Numbered from the stretch's first letter, positions 51,303 through 61,654 are shown. The stretch is 64,000 nucleotides of DNA from JASHUC01 sp963849095 (GCA_963849095.1 CAWKGA010000002.1:124001-188000), one strand, 5' to 3'. The notes: generated by a model from the letters alone, not told the origin. Numbers and translations: made by a program.

Positions 51303-52748
51303 TTAGGTGACGTACGTCCCGGTCGCCAGCGCCTGCTCGGGGACCCACATGCCGTGGAAAGTCGAGCGCACGCGCACCGGAAGCTTCAGGAGCGCGACCG
51401 GCCCATCCTCGATACGCCGCGCATCGAGCACCGCGAGATCGCTACGGCTCTCCGCATAGCGGTTGACGATGACGAGCAGATAGCCCGCGCCTTCCGGCGC
51501 TCCCGGCCGCACGACGAAGTTCGGCTCGTGCACCCCGCAGTTCGCGCCGGGCGTCCAGGCCTTGAGTTCACCGCGCTGATGATCGAAGCAGCCGATCGCG
51601 CCGAAGCCGATGTCCCCCGCCTTCGCCGCGGGAGAGCGGCAGATGCCGTATCCGTATCGGTACGGCTTGCCGACGTATCGATCGTCGCACTTCGGCATCT
51701 CGCAGGCATTCGGCGAGAGCAGCTTCGCCTCGTACCCGTCGTGCTTGCCCGAGAGGTCGAACGTGAGCCGAGTGAGGAGCGGTGGCGTGAGCTTGTAGGC
51801 CGAGCCGTCGTTGCTCGGGAAGAATTCGAAGCAGTTGCCCTGGTACAGGCACAGGTCGAGATGAACCTTCGAGCCCTCGTTGTGGGCGTTCATCATGTGG
51901 CCCGCGCTGACGGCCGGCCCGCGGAACCAGCGAATCTCGCTCGCGGGACCGCGCCGCGGCAGAATCGCAAAGTGGCTCTGCTCGCCGGGATGCCACTGAT
52001 AGAACGGGCCGCCTCCCTTGATCACGCTGAGGTCCGTGATGAGCGGAAAGAACGGCACGACGACGTGAGTGTCCGTCACCGCGAAGTCGTGCACCATGCC
52101 GGGATAGGGCATGTCGAACCAGGCCTCGTGCACGATCTTGCCCGCGGCGTCGGCGATGTAGAAAGCGAAGTCCCGTGTGCAGTCTCCGCGCGCCTGGTAC
52201 GAGAACATGAGCAGCTCGTTGCGGTGCAGATCGAGTTTCGGATGCGCCGTGATACTCACCGCCTGCACGGCGCCCGCGAAATTCCACGTCCCCCGGGTGT
52301 CGAGCGTGTCGGGGTCCACCTCGACCGGCAACGAGTCCTCCTTGAGGATCAAGAGCTTCTTCCCGTGCCAGACGGCGTTGGTATTGGCCGTCCCCATGCT
52401 CTTGCCCGCGACGCTCGCATCGTTGGTGTAGCGGTTGCGATAGCGGCCGAAGAGAGACCGGCGCGCCTTCTCCTGGAGCGCAAACCGCTCGTTGCGCACC
52501 CAGCGGCTGCGGTAATCGACATGCCCGTGGTCGAACCGGAACATGTGCGCCATGCCCTCGCCGTCGATGAAGATGTCGTCCGTGAACATCGGCGGGTACT
52601 GGCGATCCGGGCCACACCGGTAGAGCGTCCCGTTCAAGTCGGCGGGCACCTCGCCCTGGATGACTTCCAGGTCGCGGATGTCCGATTCGACGCGATGCGG
52701 AGCGCCCCAGCCCCGGTAGAGCGGAATGTCCGGAAACACTACAGCCAT
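51303..52748 (-). CDS. Carotenoid-cleavage-oxygenase-family protein, probable stilbene (lignostilbene-type) dioxygenase
   Basis: The 481-aa seven-bladed propeller enzyme has four Fe(II) ligands visible: His169 (TAHPKLD), His220 (MVHDFAV), His284 (AGHMMNAHNEG) and His465 (TFHGMWVP). The N-terminal PADLNGTLYRCGPDRQYPP and FIDGEGMAHMFRF are typical of the family. Tyr103 (GRYRNRY) and Lys136 (LILKEDS) are 33 residues apart, as are Tyr101 and Lys134 that hold the phenol in the stilbene-cleaving enzyme NOV1 (from memory). That favours 4-hydroxystilbenes over carotenoids as substrate. It is not obviously in an operon. Confidence 0.82.
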   Translation of the reverse strand: MAVVFPDIPLYRGWGAPHRVESDIRDLEVIQGEVPADLNGTLYRCGPDRQYPPMFTDDIFIDGEGMAHMFRFDHGHVDYRSRWVRNERFALQEKARRSLFGRYRNRYTNDASVAGKSMGTANTNAVWHGKKLLILKEDSLPVEVDPDTLDTRGTWNFAGAVQAVSITAHPKLDLHRNELLMFSYQARGDCTRDFAFYIADAAGKIVHEAWFDMPYPGMVHDFAVTDTHVVVPFFPLITDLSVIKGGGPFYQWHPGEQSHFAILPRRGPASEIRWFRGPAVSAGHMMNAHNEGSKVHLDLCLYQGNCFEFFPSNDGSAYKLTPPLLTRLTFDLSGKHDGYEAKLLSPNACEMPKCDDRYVGKPYRYGYGICRSPAAKAGDIGFGAIGCFDHQRGELKAWTPGANCGVHEPNFVVRPGAPEGAGYLLVIVNRYAESRSDLAVLDARRIEDGPVALLKLPVRVRSTFHGMWVPEQALATGTYVT

Positions 52749-52821
52749 GAACGCCCTCCCCTTGTACGGCCCGCAACCCGGTTGCTGATGAGGCCCATAG
52801 TCGGCCCCCCTCGATGCGAAA

Positions 52822-53613
52822 TCAACGGTCGCGCGCCGCGGCGCGCAGCAGCTCCACCACGTACGTCTTTGCGCGCCGACACGCCTCGTCGAGCGGCTGA
52901 CCTGAAGCCAGCTGGGCCGCTATCGCGGAAGCAAGCGCGCACCCGGTCCCGCGCTGCACAGCGTGGATACGCGGCGAGGCGATTTGCTCGGGAGGACGAT
53001 CCCGGGAAACGAGCCAGTCGACCGCTTCCCCGCCGCGGGCGTGCCCCCCCTTCAGCAAGACCGCGCGCGGCCCGAGCGCCAGGATCCGCCGCGCCTGCGC
53101 CACCAGAGTGGCCTCGTCGACCGCACGCGCGTCATCGGCGGAAGGCCCCTCCTCGGCGGCGGGCCCCTCATCGAGCAACGCAGCCGCTTCCGGAATATTG
53201 GGCGTCACCAGCGCCGCGCGCGGCAGGAGCCTCTCCTTCATGGCCGCTCGCCCTTCGGCATCGAGGAGAACGCCCCCGGAGGACGCGGCCATCACTGGAT
53301 CGAGAACCCACGGCACGGCTTCGTGCGCCCGCAGTCCGTCGGCAACGGCCTCCACCGTCGCACGGCTCCCCAGCATGCCGAGCTTGACGGCGCCCGGCTC
53401 CTGCGTCTCCAGGGCGGCCTCGAGCTGCGCGCGAATGACCGCCGGTGGGACGTGATGGACGGCCAGCACTCGCCGATTGGACTGCGCGGTCACAGCGGTG
53501 ATGACACACAGCGCGTCGGCGCCGAGGTCCGCGAGGGTCCGTAGGTCGCGAGCGAGTCCCGCCCCGCCGCTCGAGTCCGACCCCGCGATGACGAGGACGG
53601 CAGGCCGCCTCAT
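52822..53613 (-). CDS. thiD: ThiD, hydroxymethylpyrimidine (phosphate) kinase
   Basis: The 263-aa ribokinase-fold enzyme phosphorylates HMP and HMP-P to HMP-PP for thiamine synthesis. It starts at the ATG at 53613, which overlaps the thiF stop (ATGA). Signature segments are VLVIAGSDSSGGAGLARDLRTLADLGA, VITAVTAQSN, GAVKLGMLG, WVLDPVMAASSG, LVTPNIPEAAAL, and the anion-hole motif RGTGCALASAIAAQLASG. The usual AGSDSxGGAGIQAD is slightly changed (LARD for IQAD). It is the last gene of the thi operon. Confidence 0.92.
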   Translation of the reverse strand: MRRPAVLVIAGSDSSGGAGLARDLRTLADLGADALCVITAVTAQSNRRVLAVHHVPPAVIRAQLEAALETQEPGAVKLGMLGSRATVEAVADGLRAHEAVPWVLDPVMAASSGGVLLDAEGRAAMKERLLPRAALVTPNIPEAAALLDEGPAAEEGPSADDARAVDEATLVAQARRILALGPRAVLLKGGHARGGEAVDWLVSRDRPPEQIASPRIHAVQRGTGCALASAIAAQLASGQPLDEACRRAKTYVVELLRAAARDR

Positions 53614-54584
53614 GCGCCGAGCGCGACGAGCGCGACGTTGGCGTGGCCCTGCCGCTGCAGGGCTCGAGCCGCGCGCCAGGCGCGCACGCCGGTCCGGCAG
53701 CACAGCACGACGCGTGGCTCGGGGGGAAACTGGGCTTCGCCCCTTTCAACCTGATCCACTCCGATGCGCAGCGCCGCGGCAATCGGCGAGATCGGCGCCT
53801 CCTCGAGGCTCCGCAAATCGATCACGATGTCCGCGCGCGAAACCGCGCTCGCCGAGATGAACGGGAGGGCCGGGCCGGGGGGCTCCTGCGCGCCCGCGAA
53901 GGAGAAGCCCCCGATGTGCAGCGTGCGGAAGTCGATCGTGACCATCCGGCCGAGCACCGAGGGCTCCAGACGGAGCAGCAGGGTGAGCGCCATGTGGGCC
54001 TGCAAGGCGCCGACCACTCCGACGGCCGTGCCGAGCACGCCCGCCTCGGAGCACGACCCGGCCTGCCGCGGCATCTCGGGAAATACGGCTCGATAGCTCG
54101 GCGCTCCACCGCAAAACGCTCCCACGTAACCCGCGAGTCCGAGCGCGGAGGCGCTGACGAGCGGCTTTCCCGCGCGCTGGCACTCGTCGCTCAGCATGTA
54201 GGTTGCCGCAAAGCTGTCCGCCGCGTCGATCGCGAGGTCGGCTTCACCGATCAAACGGGCGGCGTTGGCGGGTGTCAGCCGCTCGGCGATCGCGTCGATC
54301 CGCAGCCGTGGATTCAGCTGCCGCAGCGCCGCTTGGGCCGCGTGCGCCTTCTCGAGCCCGAGATCGCTCATGCGATAGAGCGGCTGGCGATGCAGGTTCG
54401 ACTCCTCCACGCGGTCGGGGTCGACAATCACGAGCCGGCCGACGCCCGCCGCGCACAGATACTGCAGCACCGGGCAGCCGAGCCCGCCCGCGCCGATCAC
54501 CAGAACGGACGCCGCACCGAGCCTCGCCTGCCCCTCGGTTCCGACCTCGGGAAGCACGATCTGGCGCGAGTAACGGTCGCTCAT
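53610..54584 (-). CDS. thiF: ThiF/MoeB-type sulfur-carrier adenylyltransferase
   Basis: The 324-aa product starts at the ATG at 54584 (MSDRYSRQIVLPEVGTEGQARLGAASVLVIGAGGLGCPVLQYLCAAGVG). It has the nucleotide-binding GAGGLGCP and the DPDRVEESNLHRQPLY, DAADSFAATYMLSDEC and FPEMPRQAGSCSEAGVLG regions of E1-like enzymes. The C-terminal part (SRADIVIDLRSLEEAP...VVLCCRTGVRAWRAARAL) is rhodanese-like, with a CRTG loop. It would adenylate the ThiS C-terminus. Of the usual zinc-binding cysteines I see few, so metal binding is uncertain. It is coupled to thiE and thiD by overlaps. Confidence 0.9.
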   Translation of the reverse strand: MSDRYSRQIVLPEVGTEGQARLGAASVLVIGAGGLGCPVLQYLCAAGVGRLVIVDPDRVEESNLHRQPLYRMSDLGLEKAHAAQAALRQLNPRLRIDAIAERLTPANAARLIGEADLAIDAADSFAATYMLSDECQRAGKPLVSASALGLAGYVGAFCGGAPSYRAVFPEMPRQAGSCSEAGVLGTAVGVVGALQAHMALTLLLRLEPSVLGRMVTIDFRTLHIGGFSFAGAQEPPGPALPFISASAVSRADIVIDLRSLEEAPISPIAAALRIGVDQVERGEAQFPPEPRVVLCCRTGVRAWRAARALQRQGHANVALVALGA

Positions 54585-55228
54585 GGGCCTGCTACCGTGG
54601 CCCGCTCTGGTCTCGCCGAGGCGGGCCGCTCTGCTGCCGCCGCCTCGAGCCACTCCTTCGTGCGCGCTTCGGGGTCGGGATTCCTCACGATGTCCGTCAC
54701 GACCGCGGCGACATCCGCGCCGGCTGCGAACACACCGTGCAGCCGCTCGACAGTGAGGCCTCCGATCGCCACGAGCGGAATGCGTCCGACTCTCCTCTTC
54801 CATTCCGTGAGCCGGTCGAGTCCCTGCGGCGCCCACGGCATGACCTTGAGCAGGGTCGGATAGATCGGCCCGAGGGCGACGTAGTCCGGATCGAGCGAGA
54901 GGGCGCGGTCGACCTCGGCGTGATCGTGAGTGCTCACTCCAATCCGGACGCCGGCCTTGCGCAACGCCGCGATGTCAGCGGTGTCGAGATCTCCTTGTCC
55001 CAGATGCACGAAGTTGCAGCCTTCATCCAGGGCAAGCTGCCAGTAGTCGTTGACGATCAGCTGTGCACCCGAACGGGCGCAGAGCCCTTTCGATTCGACG
55101 ATCTGCGCGCGCACCTCATCGAGCGGGCGATCCTTGACCCGCAGCTGCGCGAGGCGCACGCCGAGCGGGAGGAGCCGCCGCACCCAGGCGGCACTGTCCA
55201 CGATCGGATAGACGCGGGGGAGCGGCAT
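54581..55228 (-). CDS. thiE: ThiE, thiamine-phosphate synthase
   Basis: The 215-aa TIM-barrel enzyme joins HMP-PP and the thiazole phosphate. It starts at the ATG at 55228 (MPLPRVYPIVDSAAWVRRLLPLGVRLAQLRVKD). Conserved segments are QLRVKDRP, LIVNDYWQLALDEGCNFVHLGQGDLD, GVSTHDHAEVDRALSLDPDYVALGPIYPTLLKV and PLVAIGGLTVERLHGVFAAGADVAAVVTDI. The frame is open upstream but overlaps thiG there. A Pro/Arg/Ala tail of about 20 residues is poorly conserved. The stop overlaps thiF by four bases. Confidence 0.93.
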   Translation of the reverse strand: MPLPRVYPIVDSAAWVRRLLPLGVRLAQLRVKDRPLDEVRAQIVESKGLCARSGAQLIVNDYWQLALDEGCNFVHLGQGDLDTADIAALRKAGVRIGVSTHDHAEVDRALSLDPDYVALGPIYPTLLKVMPWAPQGLDRLTEWKRRVGRIPLVAIGGLTVERLHGVFAAGADVAAVVTDIVRNPDPEARTKEWLEAAAAERPASARPERATVAGP

Positions 55229-55230
55229 GG

Positions 55231-56004
55231 TCAGCCGAGAAAGGCCTTTCCGATCACGGGCGTCGAGGGCGCCGCAAGATCGCGCGGCTCCATGGGCCCC
55301 GCCAGCCGGGCCGAGTGGCCGGCCTCGACGGCCTGCGCGAATGCGGCGGCCATGCGGGCGGGATCGGCTGCCTCGGCGACGGCCGTGTTGATGAGTACCG
55401 CGTCGAATCCGAGCTCCATCGCCTGCGCGGCATGCGACGGCACGCCGATGCCGGCGTCGATGACGATTGGCACGTCCGGGAAGTGGGCTCGCAGCGCTTT
55501 CAACCCAAAGAGATTGTTGAGTCCGCGCCCCGAGCCGATGGGGGAGCCCCACGGCATCAGGATCTTGCATCCGGCGGCGAGCAATCGCTCGGCCGCGACG
55601 AGATCCTCCGTGGTGTACGGAAAGACCTGGAATCCGTCGGCGGTGAGCACCCGCGCCGCCTCGACCAGCCCGAACACATCCGGCTGCAGCGTGTCGTCCT
55701 CGCCGATGACCTCGAGCTTGATCCAGGAGGTGCCGAACACTTCCCGGGCCATCTGCGCCGTCGTCACCGCCTCCTTCGCCGAATGGCAGCCGGCGGTGTT
55801 CGGGAGCACGCGCACCCCGAGGCTGCGGATGATCGACCAGAAGCCCTGCCCGGCCCGCTCACCGCTCGACTCCCGCCGCAGCGAGACTGTCACGATCTCG
55901 GCTCGCGAAGCCCGGATCGCGTCCGTCAGGATTGCCGGAGACGGATAGCGCGAGGTGCCGAGCAGCAGCCTCGAGGAGAGCTCGGTGTCGTAGAGCCTCA
56001 GCAT
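55231..56004 (-). CDS. thiG: ThiG, thiazole synthase
   Basis: The 257-aa TIM-barrel enzyme forms the thiazole ring from DXP, dehydroglycine and ThiS-thiocarboxylate. The Schiff-base Lys96 lies in TSWIKLEVIGEDDTLQPD. Other marks are LLLGTSRYPS, LPNTAGCHSAKEAV, MPWGSPIGSGRGLNN and IVIDAGIGVPSHAAQAMELGFDAVLINTAVA. The length matches the family (255-260 aa). It begins directly after the thiS stop with no gap, and 2 bp separate it from thiE. Confidence 0.96.
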   Translation of the reverse strand: MLRLYDTELSSRLLLGTSRYPSPAILTDAIRASRAEIVTVSLRRESSGERAGQGFWSIIRSLGVRVLPNTAGCHSAKEAVTTAQMAREVFGTSWIKLEVIGEDDTLQPDVFGLVEAARVLTADGFQVFPYTTEDLVAAERLLAAGCKILMPWGSPIGSGRGLNNLFGLKALRAHFPDVPIVIDAGIGVPSHAAQAMELGFDAVLINTAVAEAADPARMAAAFAQAVEAGHSARLAGPMEPRDLAAPSTPVIGKAFLG

Positions 56005-56202
56005 CTAACCGCCCTGCATGGGGGCGAGCACTTCCAGGCGGTCGCCTTCCGCGACCCGCGCGGCGACCCGCGCGCTCGCGGGTACGAACTCGCCATTGAG
56101 CGCCGTTGCGACGACCGAGCCGCTGAATCCAATCTCCTCGAGCACCGACGCGAGGTCCGACGCGGCCGTGTCACGCCAGGCGCCGTTCACGAGAATCCTC
56201 AT
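56005..56202 (-). CDS. thiS: ThiS, sulfur carrier protein for thiazole synthesis
   Basis: The 65-aa ubiquitin-like protein begins MRILVNGAWRDTAASDLASV and ends in the required Gly-Gly (LAPMQGG), which ThiF adenylates and which then carries the thiocarboxylate. VATALNGEFVP is the typical central strand. Its start lies 32 bp inside thiO, an unusually long overlap within this operon. Confidence 0.94.
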   Translation of the reverse strand: MRILVNGAWRDTAASDLASVLEEIGFSGSVVATALNGEFVPASARVAARVAEGDRLEVLAPMQGG

Positions 56203-57238
56203 CGTCCATCACCTCCGGATAGAAACGATCGTGCAGCACGAAGTCCGCCGCCCGGCGCGCGAGCGCCGGCGCGAGCAGAAAGCCGTGCCGAAACAGTCCG
56301 TTCACGAAGAGCGTCCCGCCGCGCCGGTGGATCCGCGGCAGATTGTCGGGAAAGGCGGGTCGCACTCCCGTGCCGATCTCGACGATCTCGGCCTCGCCGA
56401 AGGCGGGATGCAGTGCATAGGCGGCACCCAGCAGCTCGAGCATCGAGCGAGCCGAAATGCGGGTGGGCTGGTCGCTTTCGATCATCGTCGCGCCGATCAT
56501 GTAGAGCCCGTCGCCGCGCGGCACGATGTAGAGCGGGACGCGAGGATGCAGCACACGGACGGGCCGCGACAGGGTGATGTCGCGCAGCCTCACGAGCAGC
56601 ATCTCCCCCTTCACGCCGCGCAGGTCGGTGAGCGCCTCGCGGGCGGCAAGACCGGTGCAGTCGATCACGGCGCGGCCCGGCCTGGAAGACACCGCCGCCG
56701 AGCGGCTCGCCGTGGATCGCGAAGCGGCCCCGTTGGGGTCGGCCGCGTGGGCGTCGATTCCGTAGCGAACGGTCACCCCGCGCGCCCCGAGGCGCTCGGC
56801 GAGTGCGGCGAGCGCCGCGCGGGGATTCAAATGACCCTCGTCCTTGAAATAGAGTGCCTGGTGGAACCGTCCCGCGAGATCCGGCTCGAGCGCCGCAATC
56901 CCCTCGCCATCGAGCCGCTCGAAGCGCTCGGTACGCCGCCCGAAGCGTGCGAGCTCTCCCACATCGCGGCCGTGAGCGACGACGAGGCTGCCATTGAGCA
57001 CGGTCCCCTCGAACCGCTCACGCCACCAGCCGAGACTCTCGCTCCCGAGCGAGGCAATGAGCGGCTCGGCGCTCTCGAGCTCGCACCACGGCGCGAGCAT
57101 ACCGCCGGCAAACCATGAGCAGCACTCGTCGCCGAGGCGCGCTCCGCGATCGAGTACCTCGACCTCCGCGCCGTGCTCGGCGAGCTCCACCGCACAGGTG
57201 AGGCCCGCCACGCCCGCGCCGATGACGGTCACGTGCAT
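56171..57238 (-). CDS. thiO: ThiO, glycine oxidase of thiamine synthesis
   Basis: The 355-aa FAD enzyme oxidises glycine to dehydroglycine for ThiG. The N-terminal Rossmann motif is TVIGAGVAGLTCAVELAEHGAEVEVLDRG. Other DAO-family parts are SWFAGGMLAPWCELE, GRAVIDCTGLAAREAL, VRGVKGEMLLVRL-like 'LRGVKGEMLLVRL', PLYIVPRGDGLYMIGATMIES, and VRPAFPDNLPRIHRRGGTLFVNGLFRHGFLLAPALA. It begins 2 bp after the thiC stop. The presence of ThiO rather than ThiH indicates the aerobic glycine-dependent route. Confidence 0.92.
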   Translation of the reverse strand: MHVTVIGAGVAGLTCAVELAEHGAEVEVLDRGARLGDECCSWFAGGMLAPWCELESAEPLIASLGSESLGWWRERFEGTVLNGSLVVAHGRDVGELARFGRRTERFERLDGEGIAALEPDLAGRFHQALYFKDEGHLNPRAALAALAERLGARGVTVRYGIDAHAADPNGAASRSTASRSAAVSSRPGRAVIDCTGLAAREALTDLRGVKGEMLLVRLRDITLSRPVRVLHPRVPLYIVPRGDGLYMIGATMIESDQPTRISARSMLELLGAAYALHPAFGEAEIVEIGTGVRPAFPDNLPRIHRRGGTLFVNGLFRHGFLLAPALARRAADFVLHDRFYPEVMDDEDSRERRLA

Positions 57239-57240
57239 GC

Positions 57241-59139
<1,899 letters not shown>

Positions 59140-59243
59140 GAGCGACACCTCCGAGAGCGGCCATCCCTGGATGGAAGATCCCGTCGTGCCGTGCGAAAAG
59201 TTGGGGGGGCGCCGAGTGAGGCGGAGAGCCTGCGCAACCCTTG

Positions 59244-59350
59244 AGCAACTTTCCTACGCCAGCATGACCTGGATCAGGTTCTAAGGGTCGCCATGCCGCG
59301 CCCGACGCGCCTGATGGCCTCTCAGCCCCTTGCCGGGGCTCCCCTAGCCT
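59244..59350 (-). promoter_or_regulatory. TPP riboswitch (THI element)
   Basis: The minus strand contains the whole consensus: CTAGGGGAGCCCCGGC near the 5' end, GGGGCTGAGAGG, ACCCTTAGAACCTGATCC and AGGTCATGCTGGCGTAGGAAAGTTGC. It lies about 105 bp before the thiC start and would shut off thiCOSGEFD when thiamine pyrophosphate is plentiful. The last part before thiC may pair to hide the ribosome site. Confidence 0.96.
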
Positions 59351-59424
59351 CACGAAAGTAGTACGACTCGAGGCGCCGGTCAATCCGATCGCGTGAGCGG
59401 CACCGCCGGCCGACATGCGGAGGC

Positions 59425-59913
59425 TCAGGCGCCGCCGCGGCGGGCGGCGTGCCGCTCGCCCTCCAGCTCCTCGACGCACGTCCGCAGGAATTCGCGAAAC
59501 TGCGCGCGCTCAAGCTTCGAGAGCCGCTCGAGCATGGCGCTCTCGACGCGCTCGACCTCGGCATCGCATCTGCGTAGCACGCGGTCGCCCTTCGGTGTGA
59601 GGCCGATCTCGACGATGCGCCCGTGGCGAGCGTGGGGCTCACGCGCGACGATCCGGCTCTCCGCCATCGCCTGGACGATCTCGTTCATGGACTGCGGCGA
59701 GACGAACGAGCGCCGGGCGAGCTGTGCGTTGGAAAGCGGCCCCCGGGCATGCAGGACGGAGAGCGCCGTGTACTGGGCGACGGTCAGGCCGAAGCGGCGC
59801 GTCACCTCGGCGAGCCGCCGCCGCACCGCGCGCTCGAGGCGGCCCACCGAGTAGGCGATGCGTGACTGCGCCGCGGCGACCGACGGCGCGCGTGAAGGCG
59901 GCTCCCGGCTCAT
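59425..59913 (-). CDS. MarR-family regulator (FerR/CouR-like)
   Basis: The 162-aa product starts from ATG 59913; an ATG at 59958 would add 15 basic residues but leaves no room for a ribosome site beside the operator. The winged helix is visible: LTVAQYTALSVLHARGPLSNAQLARRSFVSPQSMNEIVQAMAESRIVAREPHARHGRIVEIGLTPKGDRVLRR. Helical dimerisation segments are at both ends. It is divergent from the hydroxycinnamoyl-CoA hydratase-lyase gene, with a perfect palindrome between, the layout of hydroxycinnamate-CoA-responsive MarR repressors. Confidence 0.85.
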   Translation of the reverse strand: MSREPPSRAPSVAAAQSRIAYSVGRLERAVRRRLAEVTRRFGLTVAQYTALSVLHARGPLSNAQLARRSFVSPQSMNEIVQAMAESRIVAREPHARHGRIVEIGLTPKGDRVLRRCDAEVERVESAMLERLSKLERAQFREFLRTCVEELEGERHAARRGGA

Positions 59914-59966
59914 CCGCCGTCCGTTCGTCTTTCTTTTGTCCGCCGCGGGGTTTACCATGGCTCGAG

Positions 59967-59983
59967 TATCAGGATACCTGATA
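59967..59983. promoter_or_regulatory. Palindromic operator between marR and ech
   Basis: TATCAGG-ATA-CCTGATA is a perfect 7-bp inverted repeat with a 3-bp spacer, in the divergent intergenic region. Size and shape fit a MarR dimer site. It would cover a possible -10 (GATACC) for the rightward gene, so binding should repress both directions. Confidence 0.7.
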
Positions 59984-60007
59984 TTCACTCATCGAGGGGT
60001 GGCAACC

Positions 60008-60838
60008 ATGTCGAGTTATGCGAATCGCTGGCAGGCGGTGCAGGTGGACGTGACGGAGGGGATCGCGTGGGTGACGCTCAACCGTCCCGAGAAACGCAAC
60101 GCGATGAACCCGACGATGAACCGCGAGATGGCCGCCGTGCTCGAGACGCTCGAGCTCGATCCGGGGGCACAGGTGCTCGTGATCACCGGCGCCGGGGAAT
60201 CCTGGAGCGCCGGCATGGATCTCAAGGAATACTTTCGGGAGACCGACAAGGCCCCGGAGGTCGCGCAGGAGAAGACCCGGCGCGAGGCCTCGCACTGGCA
60301 GTGGAAGCTTCTGCGGATGTACTCGAAGCCCACCATCGCGATGGTCAACGGGTGGTGCTTCGGCGGCGCATTCTCGCCGCTCGTCGCCTGCGATCTCGCC
60401 ATCGCGGCGGACGAGGCGGTCTTCGGCCTCTCGGAGATCAACTGGGGCATCCCGCCCGGCAATCTCGTGAGCAAGGCGGTCGCGGACACGATGGGCCACC
60501 GCCAGGCGCTCCACTACATCATGACGGGCGAGACTTTCACGGGGCGGCAGGCGGCGGCGATGGGACTCGTCAACAAGAGCGTGCCGCGCGCGCAGCTCAA
60601 GGAGGAGACGACGGCGCTCGCGAAGATTCTGCTGCAGAAGAACCCCGTCGCGCTGCGCGCGGCGAAGAACGGCTTCAAGCGCTGCCGCGAGCTCACCTGG
60701 GAGCAGTCGGAGGACTACCTCTACGCGAAGGTCGACCAGGCCGTCTTCCGCGACCCGGAGAAGGGCCGCGCGGAGGGGCTCAAGCAATTCCTCGACGAGA
60801 AGAAGATCAAGCCGGGACTTCAGACCTACAAGCGCTGA
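60008..60838 (+). CDS. ech: p-Hydroxycinnamoyl-CoA hydratase-lyase (feruloyl-CoA hydratase/lyase)
   Basis: The 276-aa crotonase-fold enzyme splits feruloyl-, caffeoyl- or coumaroyl-CoA into the benzaldehyde (vanillin etc.) and acetyl-CoA. The start is the ATG at 60008. The key residues fall at the same numbers as in Pseudomonas HCHL (from memory): Ser123 in GGAFSPLVACD, Glu143 in LSEINWGIPPG and Tyr239 in EDYLYAK. Other subfamily traits are WSAGMDLKEYFRETD and HWQWKLLRMYSKPTIAMVNGWCFGG. No CoA ligase or vanillin dehydrogenase is next to it here. Confidence 0.94.
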   Translation: MSSYANRWQAVQVDVTEGIAWVTLNRPEKRNAMNPTMNREMAAVLETLELDPGAQVLVITGAGESWSAGMDLKEYFRETDKAPEVAQEKTRREASHWQWKLLRMYSKPTIAMVNGWCFGGAFSPLVACDLAIAADEAVFGLSEINWGIPPGNLVSKAVADTMGHRQALHYIMTGETFTGRQAAAMGLVNKSVPRAQLKEETTALAKILLQKNPVALRAAKNGFKRCRELTWEQSEDYLYAKVDQAVFRDPEKGRAEGLKQFLDEKKIKPGLQTYKR

Positions 60839-60877
60839 CCCGCCGGTCGGCGGTCCGACGCGCGGCATACTTCGAGC

Positions 60878-60898
60878 GCCGCGCGGGACCCGCGCGGC
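60878..60898. terminator. Bidirectional hairpin between convergent genes
   Basis: GCCGCGC-GGGACCC-GCGCGGC is a perfect 7-bp stem (10 bp if the G/C loop also closes) between the 3' ends of ech and tpm. There is no T-run on either side, so it is terminator-like rather than a textbook intrinsic terminator. Confidence 0.5.
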
Positions 60899-60904
60899 GG
60901 GCCG

Positions 60905-61567
60905 CTATGCGCGGTGCTGCAACCGATAGATAGCGGTGTGCAGCGCCGTGACGCCTTGCGCGGCGAACCGCGGCTCCGCCGCCAGGACGTCGCGGCGTTC
61001 GAGCAACGACACGTCCCAATCCGCCTCGAGCAGCTCGCGCACTTCGCCCTCCTCCACTGAGAACGGGGGACCGTCACGCTGGTCCTGCGCATACTCGAGC
61101 GTGATCATCAGTCCGCGGCATCCTCGCGGCAGCCGCGCATAGACCCGGTCCGCGTACTGCCGCCGCATCTGCGGCGGGAGAGCGATCAGGGCCGCACGAT
61201 CGTACAGCCCGGAGCAGCTGCCGAGCTCCAGCGTGTCGAGGGCCATCACGTCGCCGCAGACCACCTCGATATTCCCCGCCGTGAAATGCCTGCCGTGCGG
61301 TGCATCGCGCGCGACCGGTTCCAGATGATTCTCGGCGAAGAACTGCTCGACGGCGATCAAAGAGAGCTCGACGCCGAGCACGCGGAAGCCCTGCGCGGCA
61401 AGCCAGACCATGTCGAGGGACTTGCCCGCAAGCGGCACGAGAACTCGGGCGCCGCGCGGCGGTAGCGCGACCGCGGACCAATGCTTCTCGAGCAACGGCA
61501 TCACCCGGTCGTTGTGCCAGCCGATTTGGCCCTTGCGCCAGCGTTCGAGCCAGAACTCACGATTCAC
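60905..61567 (-). CDS. tpm: Thiopurine S-methyltransferase (bacterial TPMT)
   Basis: The 220-aa SAM-dependent methyltransferase starts at GTG 61567 with GGAGG eight bases upstream. Subfamily marks are REFWLERWRKGQIGWHNDRVMPLLEKHW, RVLVPLAGKSLDMVWLAAQGFRVLGVELSLIAVEQFF, GLYDRAALIALPPQMRRQYADRVYARLP and LITLEYAQDQRDGPPFSVEEGEV. Bacterial homologues (about 218 aa) methylate tellurite, selenium compounds and thiols, and confer tellurite resistance. It is divergent from the GntR-ABC operon. Confidence 0.93.
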   Translation of the reverse strand: MNREFWLERWRKGQIGWHNDRVMPLLEKHWSAVALPPRGARVLVPLAGKSLDMVWLAAQGFRVLGVELSLIAVEQFFAENHLEPVARDAPHGRHFTAGNIEVVCGDVMALDTLELGSCSGLYDRAALIALPPQMRRQYADRVYARLPRGCRGLMITLEYAQDQRDGPPFSVEEGEVRELLEADWDVSLLERRDVLAAEPRFAAQGVTALHTAIYRLQHRA

Positions 61568-61654
61568 GACGGCATCCTCCAACCGCAGGCGCTCGGCCGG
61601 CGAGCGCAGCTTACAGCGCAGAGCAGGAACGTCGCGGCACGGCGAGCCCCTGGC

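Noticed and set aside
51354..53387. A 677-codon plus-strand frame opposite the carotenoid oxygenase and thiD
   Set aside because: It spans two real genes on the other strand. It lacks a plausible start context and is dominated by Arg/Ala/Pro.
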